A DNA stretch of 64,000 bases from assembly GCA_001898835.1 (NCBI GenBank), contig MKVM01000005.1, positions 186,001 to 250,000 of the forward strand, given 5' to 3'. This document shows positions 24,406-33,102 of this stretch, piece after piece (within the stretch, counting starts at the first letter, position 1; every line of letters begins with the position of its first letter). The translations under genes were made by a program, and so were the position numbers. The notes under the pieces are model-generated. The model did not search any database. It was not told the origin of the DNA and saw only the letters and a program-made list of their open reading frames with translations. This DNA comes from Micrococcales bacterium 72-143 (lineage in GTDB: Bacteria; Actinomycetota; Actinomycetes; Actinomycetales; Microbacteriaceae).

Positions 24406-25287
24406 ATGCCCCAGCACGTGGTCGTGATCGGCGATGCGCTCATCGACGAGCTCGTCGACGAGGAGGGCACGACGCACATCGTGGGCGGCTCGGCGCTCAA
24501 CGTGGCGGTCGGGCTCAGCATCTTGGGGGTGCCCGCGTGCCTCGTCGCGATGATCGGCGACGACGTCGACGGCGCCCTCATCCGCGCCCACCTCGCCGAC
24601 CACGGCGTCGAGCTCGTGCCGACGATCACGCGGCAGGGCACGGGCGTGGCCCGCTCCGAGCGCGTGGGCGGCGAGCCGCACTACAGCTTCAGCGACTCGA
24701 TGGTGCGACGCGCGATCGACTTCGACGACGCCCAGCGCGCCGCGATCACGGATGCCGAGGTCGTCGCGATCAGCGGCTTCCCCTTCGACGTCGCGCCTCA
24801 GCTCGAGCTGCTCGCCGACGCCGTCGCAGGGCGCCCCCTGGTCGCGGTCGACCCGAACCCCCGCACGGGGCTCCTGCACGACGCCGAGGCCTTCCGGCGG
24901 GGCCTCGAGTCGTTCGGCGGCACCGCCCAGCTCATCAAGCTCGGCGACGACGACGCCCGCCTGCTGTGGGGCGAGCCGGTCGCCGAGGTCGCGCCGCGGC
25001 TGCTCGCGCGCTACCCCTACGTGCTGGCGACGGAGGGCGGCGACGGTGCCAGCATCCGCATCGGCGACGCGCGCTGGCGGCATCCGAGCCTCGTGGCACC
25101 GGATGCGATCGTCGACACGATGGGCGCGGGCGACTCGGTCTTCGCGTCGGTGCTCGCCGAGATCGCGACCGCCGGCATCGGCGACGTCGACTGGTTCGAC
25201 GCGCTCGCACGCGCCATGGGCATCGCGGCCGCGACGATCGCCGAGCCGGGCGCGCTGCTGCGGGTGCCGAGCCGAGGCGGGGAATGA
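24406..25287 (+). CDS. PfkB-family carbohydrate kinase
   Basis: The 293-residue protein has both PfkB signatures: GGSALNVAVGLSILG near the N-terminus and DTMGAGDSVFASVLAE near residue 240, whose Asp is the catalytic base. Between them lie FDVAPQL and VDPNPRTGLL, typical of fructokinase or ribokinase relatives. The sugar cannot be told from sequence. TAGTCT lies exactly 12 to 7 bases before the ATG, so it can be transcribed leaderless although it follows the MocR gene by 10 bp. Its stop overlaps an alternative upstream start of the next gene. Confidence 0.85.
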   Translation: MPQHVVVIGDALIDELVDEEGTTHIVGGSALNVAVGLSILGVPACLVAMIGDDVDGALIRAHLADHGVELVPTITRQGTGVARSERVGGEPHYSFSDSMVRRAIDFDDAQRAAITDAEVVAISGFPFDVAPQLELLADAVAGRPLVAVDPNPRTGLLHDAEAFRRGLESFGGTAQLIKLGDDDARLLWGEPVAEVAPRLLARYPYVLATEGGDGASIRIGDARWRHPSLVAPDAIVDTMGAGDSVFASVLAEIATAGIGDVDWFDALARAMGIAAATIAEPGALLRVPSRGGE

Positions 25288-25316
25288 CCCATGCGTCCGC
25301 ATACGTTGGAGACACC

Positions 25317-26342
25317 GTGAAGAAGATCGGATTCCTGTCGTTCGGCCACTGGTCGTCCTCCCCCGGGTCGTCGGCGCGCTCGGCGTCCGACGTGCTGCTG
25401 CAGTCGATCGACCTCGCGGTCGCCGCGGAGGAGCTCGGCGCCGACGGCGCCTACTTCCGCGTGCACCACTACGCCCGCCAGCTGGCGAGCCCGTTCCCGC
25501 TGCTCGCCGCCGCCGGCGCCAAGACGAGCCGCATCGAGCTCGGCACGGGCGTCATCGACATGCGCTATGAGAACCCGCTCTACATGGCCGAGGATGCCGG
25601 CGCGGCCGACCTCATCGCGGGCGGCCGGCTGCAGCTCGGCGTGAGCCGCGGCTCACCCGAGTCGGTCATCGACGGGTGGCGCTACTTCGGCTACGACGCC
25701 CCCGAGGGTTCGACGATGGCGGACGTCGCCCGCAGCAACACGGAGGTGTTCCTCCGGGTGATCGACGGCGCGCGTTTCGCCGACCCGAACCCCCGCCCCA
25801 TGTTCCCGAACGCACACCCGGGCCCGCTCGGCATCGAGCCGCAGTCGCCGGGGCTGCGCGACCGGATCTGGTGGGGCGCCGCGTCCGATGCCACCGCCGT
25901 GTGGGCGGCCGAGCAGGGCATGAATCTCATGAGCTCGACCCTCAAGGAGGACGAGTCGGGCGAACCCTTCCACGTGCAGCAGCGCAAGCAGATCGAGAGG
26001 TTCCGCGAGGCGTGGACGGGGGCCGGCCACGAGCGCGAGCCGCGGGTCTCGGTGAGCCGCTCCATCTTCGCCCTCGTCGACGACCGCGACCGGATGTACT
26101 TCGGCGGCGGCCAACGCGACGAGCACGACCAGTTCGGCGCCCTCGAGGACTACCGTGCCGTCTTCGGCCGCAGCTACGCCGCCGAGCCGGACCGGCTCGT
26201 CGAGCAGCTCCGCGAGGACGAGGCGATCGCCGCCGCCGACACCCTGCTGCTCACGGTCCCCAACCAGCTCGGCGTCGACTACAACGCCCACGTGATCGAG
26301 GCGATCCTCACCCACGTCGCGCCCGAGCTCGGCTGGCGCTGA
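25317..26342 (+). CDS. LLM-class F420- or flavin-dependent oxidoreductase
   Basis: The 341-residue protein begins MKKIGFLSFGHWSSSPGSSA at a GTG with GGAG five bases upstream. The in-frame ATG at 25284 would add an unsupported 11-residue leader. Luciferase-like monooxygenase features include LAVAAEELGADGAYFRVHHYA, IELGTGVIDMRYENPLYMAEDAGAADLIAGGRLQLGVSRG and IWWGAASDATAVWAAEQGMNLMSS. The TIM-barrel length is normal. The actinobacterial branch uses FMN or F420. The substrate is unknown, and the association with the sugar kinase may simply be co-transcription. Confidence 0.85.
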   Translation: MKKIGFLSFGHWSSSPGSSARSASDVLLQSIDLAVAAEELGADGAYFRVHHYARQLASPFPLLAAAGAKTSRIELGTGVIDMRYENPLYMAEDAGAADLIAGGRLQLGVSRGSPESVIDGWRYFGYDAPEGSTMADVARSNTEVFLRVIDGARFADPNPRPMFPNAHPGPLGIEPQSPGLRDRIWWGAASDATAVWAAEQGMNLMSSTLKEDESGEPFHVQQRKQIERFREAWTGAGHEREPRVSVSRSIFALVDDRDRMYFGGGQRDEHDQFGALEDYRAVFGRSYAAEPDRLVEQLREDEAIAAADTLLLTVPNQLGVDYNAHVIEAILTHVAPELGWR

Positions 26343-26360
26343 CGGATCCCGGCTCTGAGC

Positions 26361-26798
26361 ATGAGGATCTGGTCGCTGCACCCCCGCCAGCTCGACCGCC
26401 AGGCGCTCATCGCGTGCTGGCGGGAGACGCTGCTCGCCCAGGCGGTGCTCGCGGGTCGCACGCGCGGGTACACGCGGCATCCGCAGCTCGAGCGGTTCCG
26501 GGAGCACCCCGACGCGCTCGAGCTCGTCGGCGCCTACCTCACGGGCCTCGCCGACGAGGCGACAGATCGCGGCTACCGCTTCGACCGCACCCGCATCCTC
26601 CGCGAGAACGCGCCGGCGCCCCGACTCGAGGTCACCGACGGGCAGCTGCAGCACGAGTGGGCCCACCTGCGGGCCAAGCTCGAGAGCCGCAGCCCCGACG
26701 TGGCCGAGCGGTGGCGAGGGCGCGAGCCCGAACCGCATCCGCTGTTCACGGTCGTGCCCGGGCCGATCGCGTCGTGGGAGCGGGTGTCGCCGGACTGA
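26361..26798 (+). CDS. Pyrimidine dimer DNA glycosylase-like protein (endonuclease V type)
   Basis: The 145-residue protein MRIWSLHPRQLDRQALIACWRETLLAQAVLAG... has the N-terminus of the Pyr_excise family: basic residues, the Glu in WRETLLAQ that corresponds to the catalytic Glu of T4 endonuclease V, then TRGYTRHPQLERF. In this family the enzyme flips and excises UV-induced dimers by base excision. It lies 18 bp after the monooxygenase gene and probably shares its transcript. The C-terminal tail is short and proline-rich. Confidence 0.8.
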   Translation: MRIWSLHPRQLDRQALIACWRETLLAQAVLAGRTRGYTRHPQLERFREHPDALELVGAYLTGLADEATDRGYRFDRTRILRENAPAPRLEVTDGQLQHEWAHLRAKLESRSPDVAERWRGREPEPHPLFTVVPGPIASWERVSPD

Positions 26799-26840
26799 CG
26801 CCGACGCTCAGCCGAGCGCGATCCGGGGAATGATGGTGCC

Positions 26841-27452
26841 ATGGTCGCCGTCTTCCTCGCCGCCTTCGCCGCCCTCATCCCGATCACCAATCCGTTCGCG
26901 GCCCTCGCCGCCTTCGCCGGGATGACCGTAGGCATGAAACCGGCGGATGTGCACCGCCAGGCATGGCTCACCGGTGCCTACGTGGCCGCGATCCTGGTCG
27001 TGTTCGCGCTCGCCGGCACCCTTCTCCTGTCGTTCCTCGGCATCGGCCTCCCCGCCCTCCAGGTCGCAGGCGGCCTGGTCGTGATGCACTCGGGTTTCAC
27101 GATGCTGTCCGCGAAGCAGACGCTGTCCTCCGGCGAACGCGAAGGCGCGGCTGCCATGACCGACATCAGCTTCTCACCCATGGCGCTTCCGCTGATCGCC
27201 GGCCCCGGCGCGATCGGGGTGGTCATCGCCTTGTCCGCCCGGCACCCGGACCTGCTGTCGCAGCTCGGAGTCGCCCTGGCCTGCGTCGCCATCGCCGTCG
27301 TCGTCGCCGTCACCCTCCGCTACGGGACCGCGCTCGTCGAGAAGCTCGGCCCGGTCGGCATCGGTGCGATCACGCGGGTCATGGGCTTCCTCATCCTGGC
27401 CATCGGCGTCGAGATCGCACTCCACGGCGTCATGACCTTCTTCGCCAAGTGA
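26841..27452 (+). CDS. MarC-family integral membrane protein
   Basis: The 203-residue protein has six hydrophobic segments and the MarC motifs LIPITNPFAALAAF at the start, VAGGLVVMHSGFTML in the middle, and FSPMALPLIAGPGAIGVVIAL followed by MGFLILAIGVEIALHGV at the end. MarC proteins (UPF0056) are inner membrane proteins of undefined transport role, once wrongly linked to antibiotic resistance. Length and topology are complete. Confidence 0.85.
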   Translation: MVAVFLAAFAALIPITNPFAALAAFAGMTVGMKPADVHRQAWLTGAYVAAILVVFALAGTLLLSFLGIGLPALQVAGGLVVMHSGFTMLSAKQTLSSGEREGAAAMTDISFSPMALPLIAGPGAIGVVIALSARHPDLLSQLGVALACVAIAVVVAVTLRYGTALVEKLGPVGIGAITRVMGFLILAIGVEIALHGVMTFFAK

Positions 27453-27617
27453 TCCCCAACGGCCCCGATCGCCGACCTCTGTCGTTTTCCGCTCCGCGCG
27501 GGCAGGATATGGGGGCACCTCGAGCGCAACGCTGCGCGCCGAGCCGGCTCACCGCGCGCCAGACCGGTCGAGGGCAGACGGCATCCAGTCACGTCGACGC
27601 CAGATCGGAGTAGAGAC

Positions 27618-27785
27618 ATGTTCGGAGAGCGACGGGAACGCAAGGAGGAGGCGGCTGCGGAAGCGGCGGCCCGGAAGCAGGCCGCCGAGGCCACGGAGAT
27701 GACGGAGTCGGACGACTCGTCGGTCGATCCGGACGAGAAGCTGGAGAGCGAGGAGGAGCCGCTGCGCCCGCACGACGAGTCCTGA
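27618..27785 (+). CDS. Small highly charged protein (55 residues)
   Basis: This short gene starts with ATG seven bases after a CGGAG ribosome-binding site. The product MFGERRERKEEAAAEAAARK... is a basic/acidic helix followed by a very acidic tail (TESDDSSVDPDEKLESEEEPL...). It has no hydrophobic core, so it is probably disordered or coiled. Small proteins of this kind (FGERRERKE start) are often seen as hypotheticals in Microbacteriaceae, from memory. Function unknown. It stands alone between marC and the tRNA. Confidence 0.55.
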   Translation: MFGERRERKEEAAAEAAARKQAAEATEMTESDDSSVDPDEKLESEEEPLRPHDES

Positions 27786-27890
27786 GCAACACCGGGGCTC
27801 GAGGCGACCGCCCGTCTCATGCGGACATTACCCGTCGCGCGCCCGATCTTCTCGGGTTGGCTCGACTTGCCCGCGTGAACGTCGCAGATG

Positions 27891-27966
27891 TGGTGGATCT
27901 GAGGGGACTCGAACCCCTGACCCCCTGCATGCCATGCAGGTGCGCTACCAGCTGCGCCACAGACCC
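27891..27966 (-). tRNA. tRNA-Ala (anticodon GGC)
   Basis: On the minus strand the 76-base sequence begins GGGTCTG and ends CAGATCC-A-CCA, giving a complete seven-pair acceptor stem with one G-U pair and an encoded CCA. The D arm contains GCGCAGCTGGTAGCGC. The anticodon stem-loop is CCTGC-ATGGCAT-GCAGG (GGC, reading GCC). The T arm is GGGG-TTCGAGT-CCCC. The variable loop is short, as normal. Confidence 0.95.
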
Positions 27967-28084
27967 GCGCTGAACTCCGTGACCGGAGACAACTCCACAA
28001 GCTTACAACACAACCCGGCCGCCTTGGCGCGCGAGTCGCGCGGGGTGCTCGGGCGGATCGCGAGCCCGGTGCGACGATGGGGGT

Positions 28085-28636
28085 ATGAGCGAACCCATCA
28101 CGATCGCCATCACGCGCCGCGTCGACCCCGACCGGGCGGCGGAGGTCGCGGCCTGGGCGCGCGCCGGGCAGGACCTGCTCTCGGCGCGAGCCGGCTACCT
28201 CGGCTCCGGCTGGATCCGTCCCGACCCGGCGAGCCCCGAATGGCACATGCTGTTCCGGTTCGCGGATGCCGAGAGCCTCGCCGGGTGGGAGGCCTCCCCC
28301 GAGCGCGCGTGGTGGGTGGGGTCCGCGCAGGGTCTCGTGGAGGACGCGCGCCAGGAGCGCCGGACCGGCATCGAGGGCTGGTTCGACGAGCCGGCATCCG
28401 TCGAGGTGCTCGCGGCCGCGCCTCCCGCTCCCCCGCGGTGGAAGCAGATGGTGGCGATCTTCGTCGCCTTCTACCCGCTGAGCCTCGCGACGAACGCGCT
28501 GGCCGGCTGGCTCATCCCGGGCTGGCCGATCTGGCTGCGGGTGCTCGTCTCGGTGCTCGTCGTGACGCCGATCATGACCTACCTCGCCCTCCCGCTCGTG
28601 ACGCGGGCGCTGCGGCCGTGGCTCAGTCGGCGGTGA
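28085..28636 (+). CDS. Antibiotic-biosynthesis-monooxygenase-fold protein with membrane anchor
   Basis: The 183-residue protein has an N-terminal ferredoxin-like ABM domain (TIAITRRVDPDRAAEVAAWARAGQDLLSARAGYLGSGWIRPD ... EWHMLFRFADAESLAGWE). Two membrane helices follow (VAIFVAFYPLSLATNALAGWLI and VLVSVLVVTPIMTYLALPLV). This two-part form is widespread in actinobacteria and has no defined substrate. Its last 14 bases overlap the 3' end of rsfS on the other strand, so the two genes converge. Confidence 0.8.
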   Translation: MSEPITIAITRRVDPDRAAEVAAWARAGQDLLSARAGYLGSGWIRPDPASPEWHMLFRFADAESLAGWEASPERAWWVGSAQGLVEDARQERRTGIEGWFDEPASVEVLAAAPPAPPRWKQMVAIFVAFYPLSLATNALAGWLIPGWPIWLRVLVSVLVVTPIMTYLALPLVTRALRPWLSRR

Positions 28637-28994
28637 CCTCGAGGTCGAGCGGGATGACGGGCGCGTCCTTCCAGAGGCGCTCGAGCGAGTAGAAGAGGCG
28701 GTCCTCCTCGTGGAACACGTGCACCACGAGGTCGCCGAAGTCGAGCAGCACCCAGCGGCCCTCGCTGCGTCCCTCGCGACGCAGCGGCTTGGCGCCGGCC
28801 TCGATGAGCGCATCCTCGACCGCACCCGCGATGGCGAGCACGTTGCGCTCGTTGTCGCCGGAGGCGATGAGGAAGGCGTCGGTCAGGGGCAGCGGCCCCG
28901 AGACGTCGAGGGCCACGAGGTCCTCGGCCTTCTTGGAGTCGGCGGCGCGGGCGGCGAGGCGCACGAGCTCGCGCGCACGATCGGATGCGGTCAC
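28623..28994 (-). CDS. rsfS: Ribosomal silencing factor RsfS
   Basis: The 123-residue protein fits the RsfS/Iojap family: ELVRLAARAADSKKAEDLVALDVS, the LTDAFLIASGDNERNVLAIAGAVEDAL block and GRWVLLDFGDLVVHVFHEEDRLFYSLERLW. It binds ribosomal protein L14 and blocks subunit joining in starvation. The GTG start follows the large Ala/Pro-rich gene by 29 bp in the nadD operon, the usual nadD-rsfS linkage with one extra gene between them. Confidence 0.93.
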   Translation of the reverse strand: MTASDRARELVRLAARAADSKKAEDLVALDVSGPLPLTDAFLIASGDNERNVLAIAGAVEDALIEAGAKPLRREGRSEGRWVLLDFGDLVVHVFHEEDRLFYSLERLWKDAPVIPLDLEVTAD

Positions 28995-29023
28995 TGAGGG
29001 GGTTTCTTCCGGGTCACGGGCCG

Positions 29024-30955
29024 TCAGCCGAGCACGCCCGAGGCGAGAGCCACGACGAGGAGGGTGACGACCACGGCCGCCATTCCGGCGGCGGCGATGA
29101 TGAGCGCCGTGAGCGCGCGGTTGCCGCGCTTCGGCTTGATGGTGCCGATGATCTCACGGGAGGAGGTGTGCGTGCTGACCGCGCGGATCGCGCGCACCGG
29201 CTGGGAGTCGGTCGACGCGACCTGCGCGTCGCCCGGGTCGAGCAGGTTGTCGAGGTCGGACTCGTCGAGCTGGGCGGGCAGCGCACCCGTCGAGGCGAGG
29301 CTCGCCGGCAGCGAGATGGAGCCCGTCACGAGCACGTCGCCCGTGCTCGTGACCGAGCTGACGATGAAGTCCTGGTTGGGGATCTCGGGCAGCACGAGCG
29401 CGTTCGCGGTGGCCGGGCCGACGCCGACGCTGCGCGCGATCGACCCGGTGGCGGGCTGCGCCTCGTCGTCGAGCTCGGCCTGACGCGACCAGTGGTTGCG
29501 GGGCCGCTCGCCCGGCACGGGGGGCTGGGACGAGCTCGCCGACTCGGCAACCGCGGGCTCGGCAGCCTCCGGCGCCGCGGGCACAGCTCCCGACGGCAGG
29601 ATCACCGCATCGTCGGTGGGCATGGGCGTCGCCATCCCCGGCGTGAGCGAGCCCCACGGCGGGAGCACGGTCTCGGCGGGGGCCTCGGCGGTGGCCGGCG
29701 CCTGAGGCTCGGCGGCCTCCGGCGCGCTCGGCGCCGGCTGCTGGATCGGGTCGTACACGGGCGGCGAGGAGAGGACCGGCGGGGCGGATGCGAACGGCGG
29801 GGCCGACTCGACGGGCGGAGCCGACGCGACGGGCGGGGCCGACTCGACAGGCGGGGCCGACGCGGCGGGCGGCTCGGGCGCGGTCTGCTGCCACGGGGCC
29901 GCTGGCGGAGCGGCCGGCGCCCAGGCGGTGGGCTCCGGTGCGGCCGGCGCCGGCACGACGGGCGCCTCGGGCACCACGGGAAGCGCCCCGCTCTGCGCGC
30001 GGAACAGGGCCTCGAGGCTCGCGACGGCATCCGTGCGCGGCTCGGCGGGCTCGACGAGCGGCGGGGGCGTCGCCGAAGTCTCGGGGGCCTCCGCGAACGC
30101 GTCCGCCTCGGGCTCGCCGACCAGCAGCGCGTCGAAGGCGGGAGGCACGGATGCCGTGCTCGCGGCCGGCTCCTCGGGAGCGACCGGCGGGGCGGACGCC
30201 GCGACCGGCTGAGCGGGCGCCTCGGCAGCGGGCGCGCCGAACGCGGCGAGCCACGAAGGAGCCGCCGGCACAGCCTCGGCGGCAGGCGCGGCCTCGGCCT
30301 CAGGCGTGACCTCGTCCGTCGGCGCGGCCTCGTCCGTCGGCGCGGCCTCCGGGATCTCCGCACCGGGCCCGGCCTGCTCGCGCTCCTGTGCCTCGCGCAG
30401 CGCGCGCAGCTCGCGGCGGCTCATCGTGCCCTCCGTCGGCGCGCCGAACACGGGGGCCGCCGAACCGAACGCGGGCGCATCCGGTGCGGGCACCACCGGA
30501 GTCTGCGCCACCGGCGCCTCGGCCACCGGCGGCGCGGATGCGACCGCCGACGGCGGCAGGGGCGTGTCCTCGCGGTTCTGCGTGCGGTAGTCGAGGTCGG
30601 CCGGCTCGGTCGAGGCGGGCGGCCAGCCGAGCCGGGCGGCGCGGCGACCCTCCGGGCTGAAGTCGCGGTAGCGGTAGCCGGCGTCCGCCTGCTCCGCCGC
30701 CTCGGGCTCAGCGTTCTGGGCGGGCGGCTCCGGCACCGGCGCGTCGTACTGCGGGAGCGGCGCGCGCCCCTGCGTCACGTAGCTGAGAGGCTCCGGCGTC
30801 TCGCCCGCGAACGCCGGGGGCACCGAGCCGTTCGCCGTAGCGTCGGGGGATGCTCCCGGCGCACCGGGCTCGGCGGCCTCCGCGGCGCGTGCGGCCGCGG
30901 CCTCGCGCTCCCGGATCTCGCGACGCGAAAGCGGCTGATCCTGGTAGGTCGTCAT
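29024..30955 (-). CDS. Large Ala/Pro-rich, single-span membrane protein between nadD and rsfS
   Basis: The 643-residue product starts at an ATG overlapping the nadD stop. Residues 1-20 ([19 protein letters not shown]) are charged, and a second copy of the motif, [15 protein letters not shown], appears near residue 180. Most of the protein is low-complexity Ala/Pro/Glu, with an imperfect repeat [20 protein letters not shown] near 380-400. The last 190 residues are more ordered ([32 protein letters not shown]) and end in one membrane helix ([26 protein letters not shown]). The N-terminus is therefore probably cytoplasmic. I know of no function; position in the operon suggests a family-specific envelope or ribosome-associated role. 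Confidence 0.75.
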   Translation of the reverse strand: MTTYQDQPLSRREIREREAAAARAAEAAEPGAPGASPDATANGSVPPAFAGETPEPLSYVTQGRAPLPQYDAPVPEPPAQNAEPEAAEQADAGYRYRDFSPEGRRAARLGWPPASTEPADLDYRTQNREDTPLPPSAVASAPPVAEAPVAQTPVVPAPDAPAFGSAAPVFGAPTEGTMSRRELRALREAQEREQAGPGAEIPEAAPTDEAAPTDEVTPEAEAAPAAEAVPAAPSWLAAFGAPAAEAPAQPVAASAPPVAPEEPAASTASVPPAFDALLVGEPEADAFAEAPETSATPPPLVEPAEPRTDAVASLEALFRAQSGALPVVPEAPVVPAPAAPEPTAWAPAAPPAAPWQQTAPEPPAASAPPVESAPPVASAPPVESAPPFASAPPVLSSPPVYDPIQQPAPSAPEAAEPQAPATAEAPAETVLPPWGSLTPGMATPMPTDDAVILPSGAVPAAPEAAEPAVAESASSSQPPVPGERPRNHWSRQAELDDEAQPATGSIARSVGVGPATANALVLPEIPNQDFIVSSVTSTGDVLVTGSISLPASLASTGALPAQLDESDLDNLLDPGDAQVASTDSQPVRAIRAVSTHTSSREIIGTIKPKRGNRALTALIIAAAGMAAVVVTLLVVALASGVLG

Positions 30956-31554
30956 GTCGTACTCCGATAGAGGTGGTGCTTGGAGATGTACTGCACAACA
31001 CCATCGGGGACCAAGTACCACACCGGGAAGCCCCGGCCGACTCGCTCACGGCACTCCGTCGAGGAGATCGCCAGAGCGGGCACTTCCAACGAGCTTACGC
31101 CAGCCTCCGGCAATGCGCGAATGTCCAGCGAATGCCCAGGTCGCGAGACCGCGACGAAGTGGGCGAGCTCCCAGAGCTCCGCGACGTCCTTCCACTGCAG
31201 GATCTGCGCCACCGCATCCGCCCCCGTGATGAAGAACAGCTCGGCGTCGGGGCGCTGCGCGTGCAGGTCGCGCAGCGTGTCGATCGTGTACGTGGGGCCC
31301 TCGCGGTCGACGTCGACGCGGCTCACCGTGAAGCGCGGGTTGGATGCGGTCGCGACGACCGTCATGAGGTAGCGGTGCTCGGCCTCGGTGACGTCCGCCT
31401 TCATCCACGGCTGACCGGTCGGCACGAACACGACCTCGTCGAGGTCGAAGGTCTGCTGCACCTCGCTCGCGGCGACGAGGTGGCCGTGGTGGATGGGGTC
31501 GAAGGTGCCGCCCATGACGCCGACCCTCGGCCGGCGTGCGGCTCCTTCGCTCAC
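30952..31554 (-). CDS. nadD: Nicotinate-nucleotide adenylyltransferase
   Basis: The 200-residue enzyme of NAD synthesis has the nucleotidyltransferase motif [15 protein letters not shown], the central [16 protein letters not shown] and the [10 protein letters not shown] motif near the end. The GTG start is preceded by TAAGCT at exactly -12 to -7, so it has its own leaderless promoter despite sitting in a row of same-strand genes. It is coupled by ATGA overlap to the Ala/Pro-rich membrane protein. Confidence 0.93.
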   Translation of the reverse strand: MSEGAARRPRVGVMGGTFDPIHHGHLVAASEVQQTFDLDEVVFVPTGQPWMKADVTEAEHRYLMTVVATASNPRFTVSRVDVDREGPTYTIDTLRDLHAQRPDAELFFITGADAVAQILQWKDVAELWELAHFVAVSRPGHSLDIRALPEAGVSSLEVPALAISSTECRERVGRGFPVWYLVPDGVVQYISKHHLYRSTT

Positions 31555-31563
31555 GGGGCGAGC

Positions 31564-31767
31564 TTAGTGGTGGCCGCCGTGGTCGGAGCCGTGCGCCGCG
31601 TCGTGGGCGGCGACCTTGTCGCTGTGGCGGTTCGCGACGTCACGGTAGCTGTAGACCACGAAGCCCATCACGACGAAGACGACGGCGGCGATGAGGGCGA
31701 ACACCCACGGGGGCGCCACCATCGGGGCCAGCTCTTCGTGGACCTCGGCCAGCAGCGTGCTCAGCAT
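31564..31767 (-). CDS. Small single-span membrane protein with His-rich tail
   Basis: The 67-residue protein has one membrane helix (WVFALIAAVVFVVMGFVVYSY) followed by a cytosolic-looking tail that ends HDAAHGSDHGGHH. The cluster of histidines could bind a metal, but nothing proves it. TAGAAT lies at exactly -12 to -7 from the ATG, a good leaderless promoter. It is placed between proA and nadD, a position where actinobacteria often have a small hypothetical membrane gene. Confidence 0.75.
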   Translation of the reverse strand: MLSTLLAEVHEELAPMVAPPWVFALIAAVVFVVMGFVVYSYRDVANRHSDKVAAHDAAHGSDHGGHH

Positions 31768-31812
31768 GGGGTCGATTCTAGCCGGATGCGGGGCTCGGCC
31801 CCCGCACGCACG

Positions 31813-33078
31813 CTAGCCGCGCGTCTGGCCCTCGCCCCGCACGATCCACTTGGTGCTCGTGAGCTCGGGCAAGCCCATGGGGCCGCGCGCGTGCAGCTTC
31901 TGGGTCGAGATGCCCACCTCCGCGCCGAAGCCGAACTCGCCGCCGTCGGTGAACCGCGTCGACGCGTTCACCATGACGACCGCGGAGTCCACCTCCGCGA
32001 GGAAGCGATTGGCGGTGGCCATGTCGTTGGTGACGATCGACTCGGTGTGGTGGGTCGAGTAGCGGCGGATGTGGTCAAGCGCCTCGTCGAGGTCGTCGAC
32101 GACCTTCACCGAGAGGTCGAGGCTCATGTGCTCGGTCGCCCAGTCCTCGTCCGTCACCGGGACGGCGTCCGGGTAGAGGGCGCGCGTGCGGTCGTCGCCG
32201 TGGATCGTGACGCCGTTCTCGCGCAGGGCCGCCAGAACGGGCGGCAGCAGCCGCTCCGCGGCATCCGTGTCGACGAGCAGCGTCTCGAGGGCGTTGCACA
32301 CGCTCGGGCGCTGCACCTTCGAGTTGACGGCGATCTCGGCGGCCATCGCGGCATCCGCCGTCTTGTCGAGGAACAGGTGCACGACCCCCGCGCCCGTCTC
32401 GATGACCGGCACCTTCGACTCGCGCACGACCGTGTCGATGAGGTTCGCGGAGCCGCGCGGGATGAGCACGTCGACGAGTCCGCGCGCCTGCATCAGCTGC
32501 GTCGCGCCGTCGCGGCCGAACTCGTCGATGGTCTGCACGGCGTCGGCGGGGAGCCCGACGGATGCGAGGGCCCCCTGGATCAGCTCGACGAGCACGCGGT
32601 TCGTGTTCTCGGCGGCGCTGCCCCCGCGCAGCACGACGGCGTTGCCGGACTTGAGGGCGAGGGCGGCGATGTCGATCGTGACGTTGGGGCGCGCCTCGTA
32701 GATGGCGCCGACGACGCCGAACGGCACGCGCACCTGCGTGAGCTGAAGGCCGTTGGGCAGGGTCGACCCGCGCAGCACCGTTCCGATCGGGTCGGGCAGG
32801 GCGACGATGTCGCGGGTGGCCTGGGCGAGCCCGGCGAGACGCTGCTCGTCGAGGCGCAGGCGGTCCTGCAGGCCCTGGGTCATGCCGTTCTCGCGGCCGT
32901 TCGCGAGGTCGAGCTCGTTGGCGGGCAGGATGTGGTCGGCGCCCGTCTCCACGGCCTTCGCGATCGCCTCGAGGCCCGCGTTCTTCTGCGCGGTCGACGC
33001 CTGCGCGAGGGAGATGGATGCGGTGCGCGCCGCCTGCAGCTTGTCGTCGAGGGTCAGCGCGGTGAGGGAGTCCGACAT
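31813..33078 (-). CDS. proA: Gamma-glutamyl phosphate reductase
   Basis: The 421-residue enzyme catalyses the second step of proline synthesis. Family features are GVVGAIYEARPNVTIDIAALALKSGNAVVLRGG, the active-site Cys in KVQRPSVCNALETLLVD, and the C-terminal STRFTDGGEFGFGAEVGISTQKLHARGPMGL. A TAGACT hexamer lies at -13 to -8 from the start. It follows proB by 24 bp on the same strand, giving the usual proBA order. Confidence 0.95.
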   Translation of the reverse strand: MSDSLTALTLDDKLQAARTASISLAQASTAQKNAGLEAIAKAVETGADHILPANELDLANGRENGMTQGLQDRLRLDEQRLAGLAQATRDIVALPDPIGTVLRGSTLPNGLQLTQVRVPFGVVGAIYEARPNVTIDIAALALKSGNAVVLRGGSAAENTNRVLVELIQGALASVGLPADAVQTIDEFGRDGATQLMQARGLVDVLIPRGSANLIDTVVRESKVPVIETGAGVVHLFLDKTADAAMAAEIAVNSKVQRPSVCNALETLLVDTDAAERLLPPVLAALRENGVTIHGDDRTRALYPDAVPVTDEDWATEHMSLDLSVKVVDDLDEALDHIRRYSTHHTESIVTNDMATANRFLAEVDSAVVMVNASTRFTDGGEFGFGAEVGISTQKLHARGPMGLPELTSTKWIVRGEGQTRG

Positions 33079-33102
33079 GCGGGCGAGTCTACCGGCGCGG
33101 GT

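Noticed and set aside
27891-27966. tRNA-Ala as an island attachment site
   Set aside because: No integrase gene and no direct repeat of the tRNA 3' end were seen on either side.
29780-29870. Short tandem repeats that might look like a CRISPR or repeat array
   Set aside because: They are in-frame codon repeats of [11 protein letters not shown] in a coding sequence. No spacers or regular 28-37 bp units exist anywhere in the window.
28985-30970. Long plus-strand frame opposite the Ala/Pro-rich gene
   Set aside because: It is Arg/Gly-rich low-complexity antisense of a GC-rich gene. The minus frame has the overlap with nadD, the membrane helix and the ordered C-terminus.
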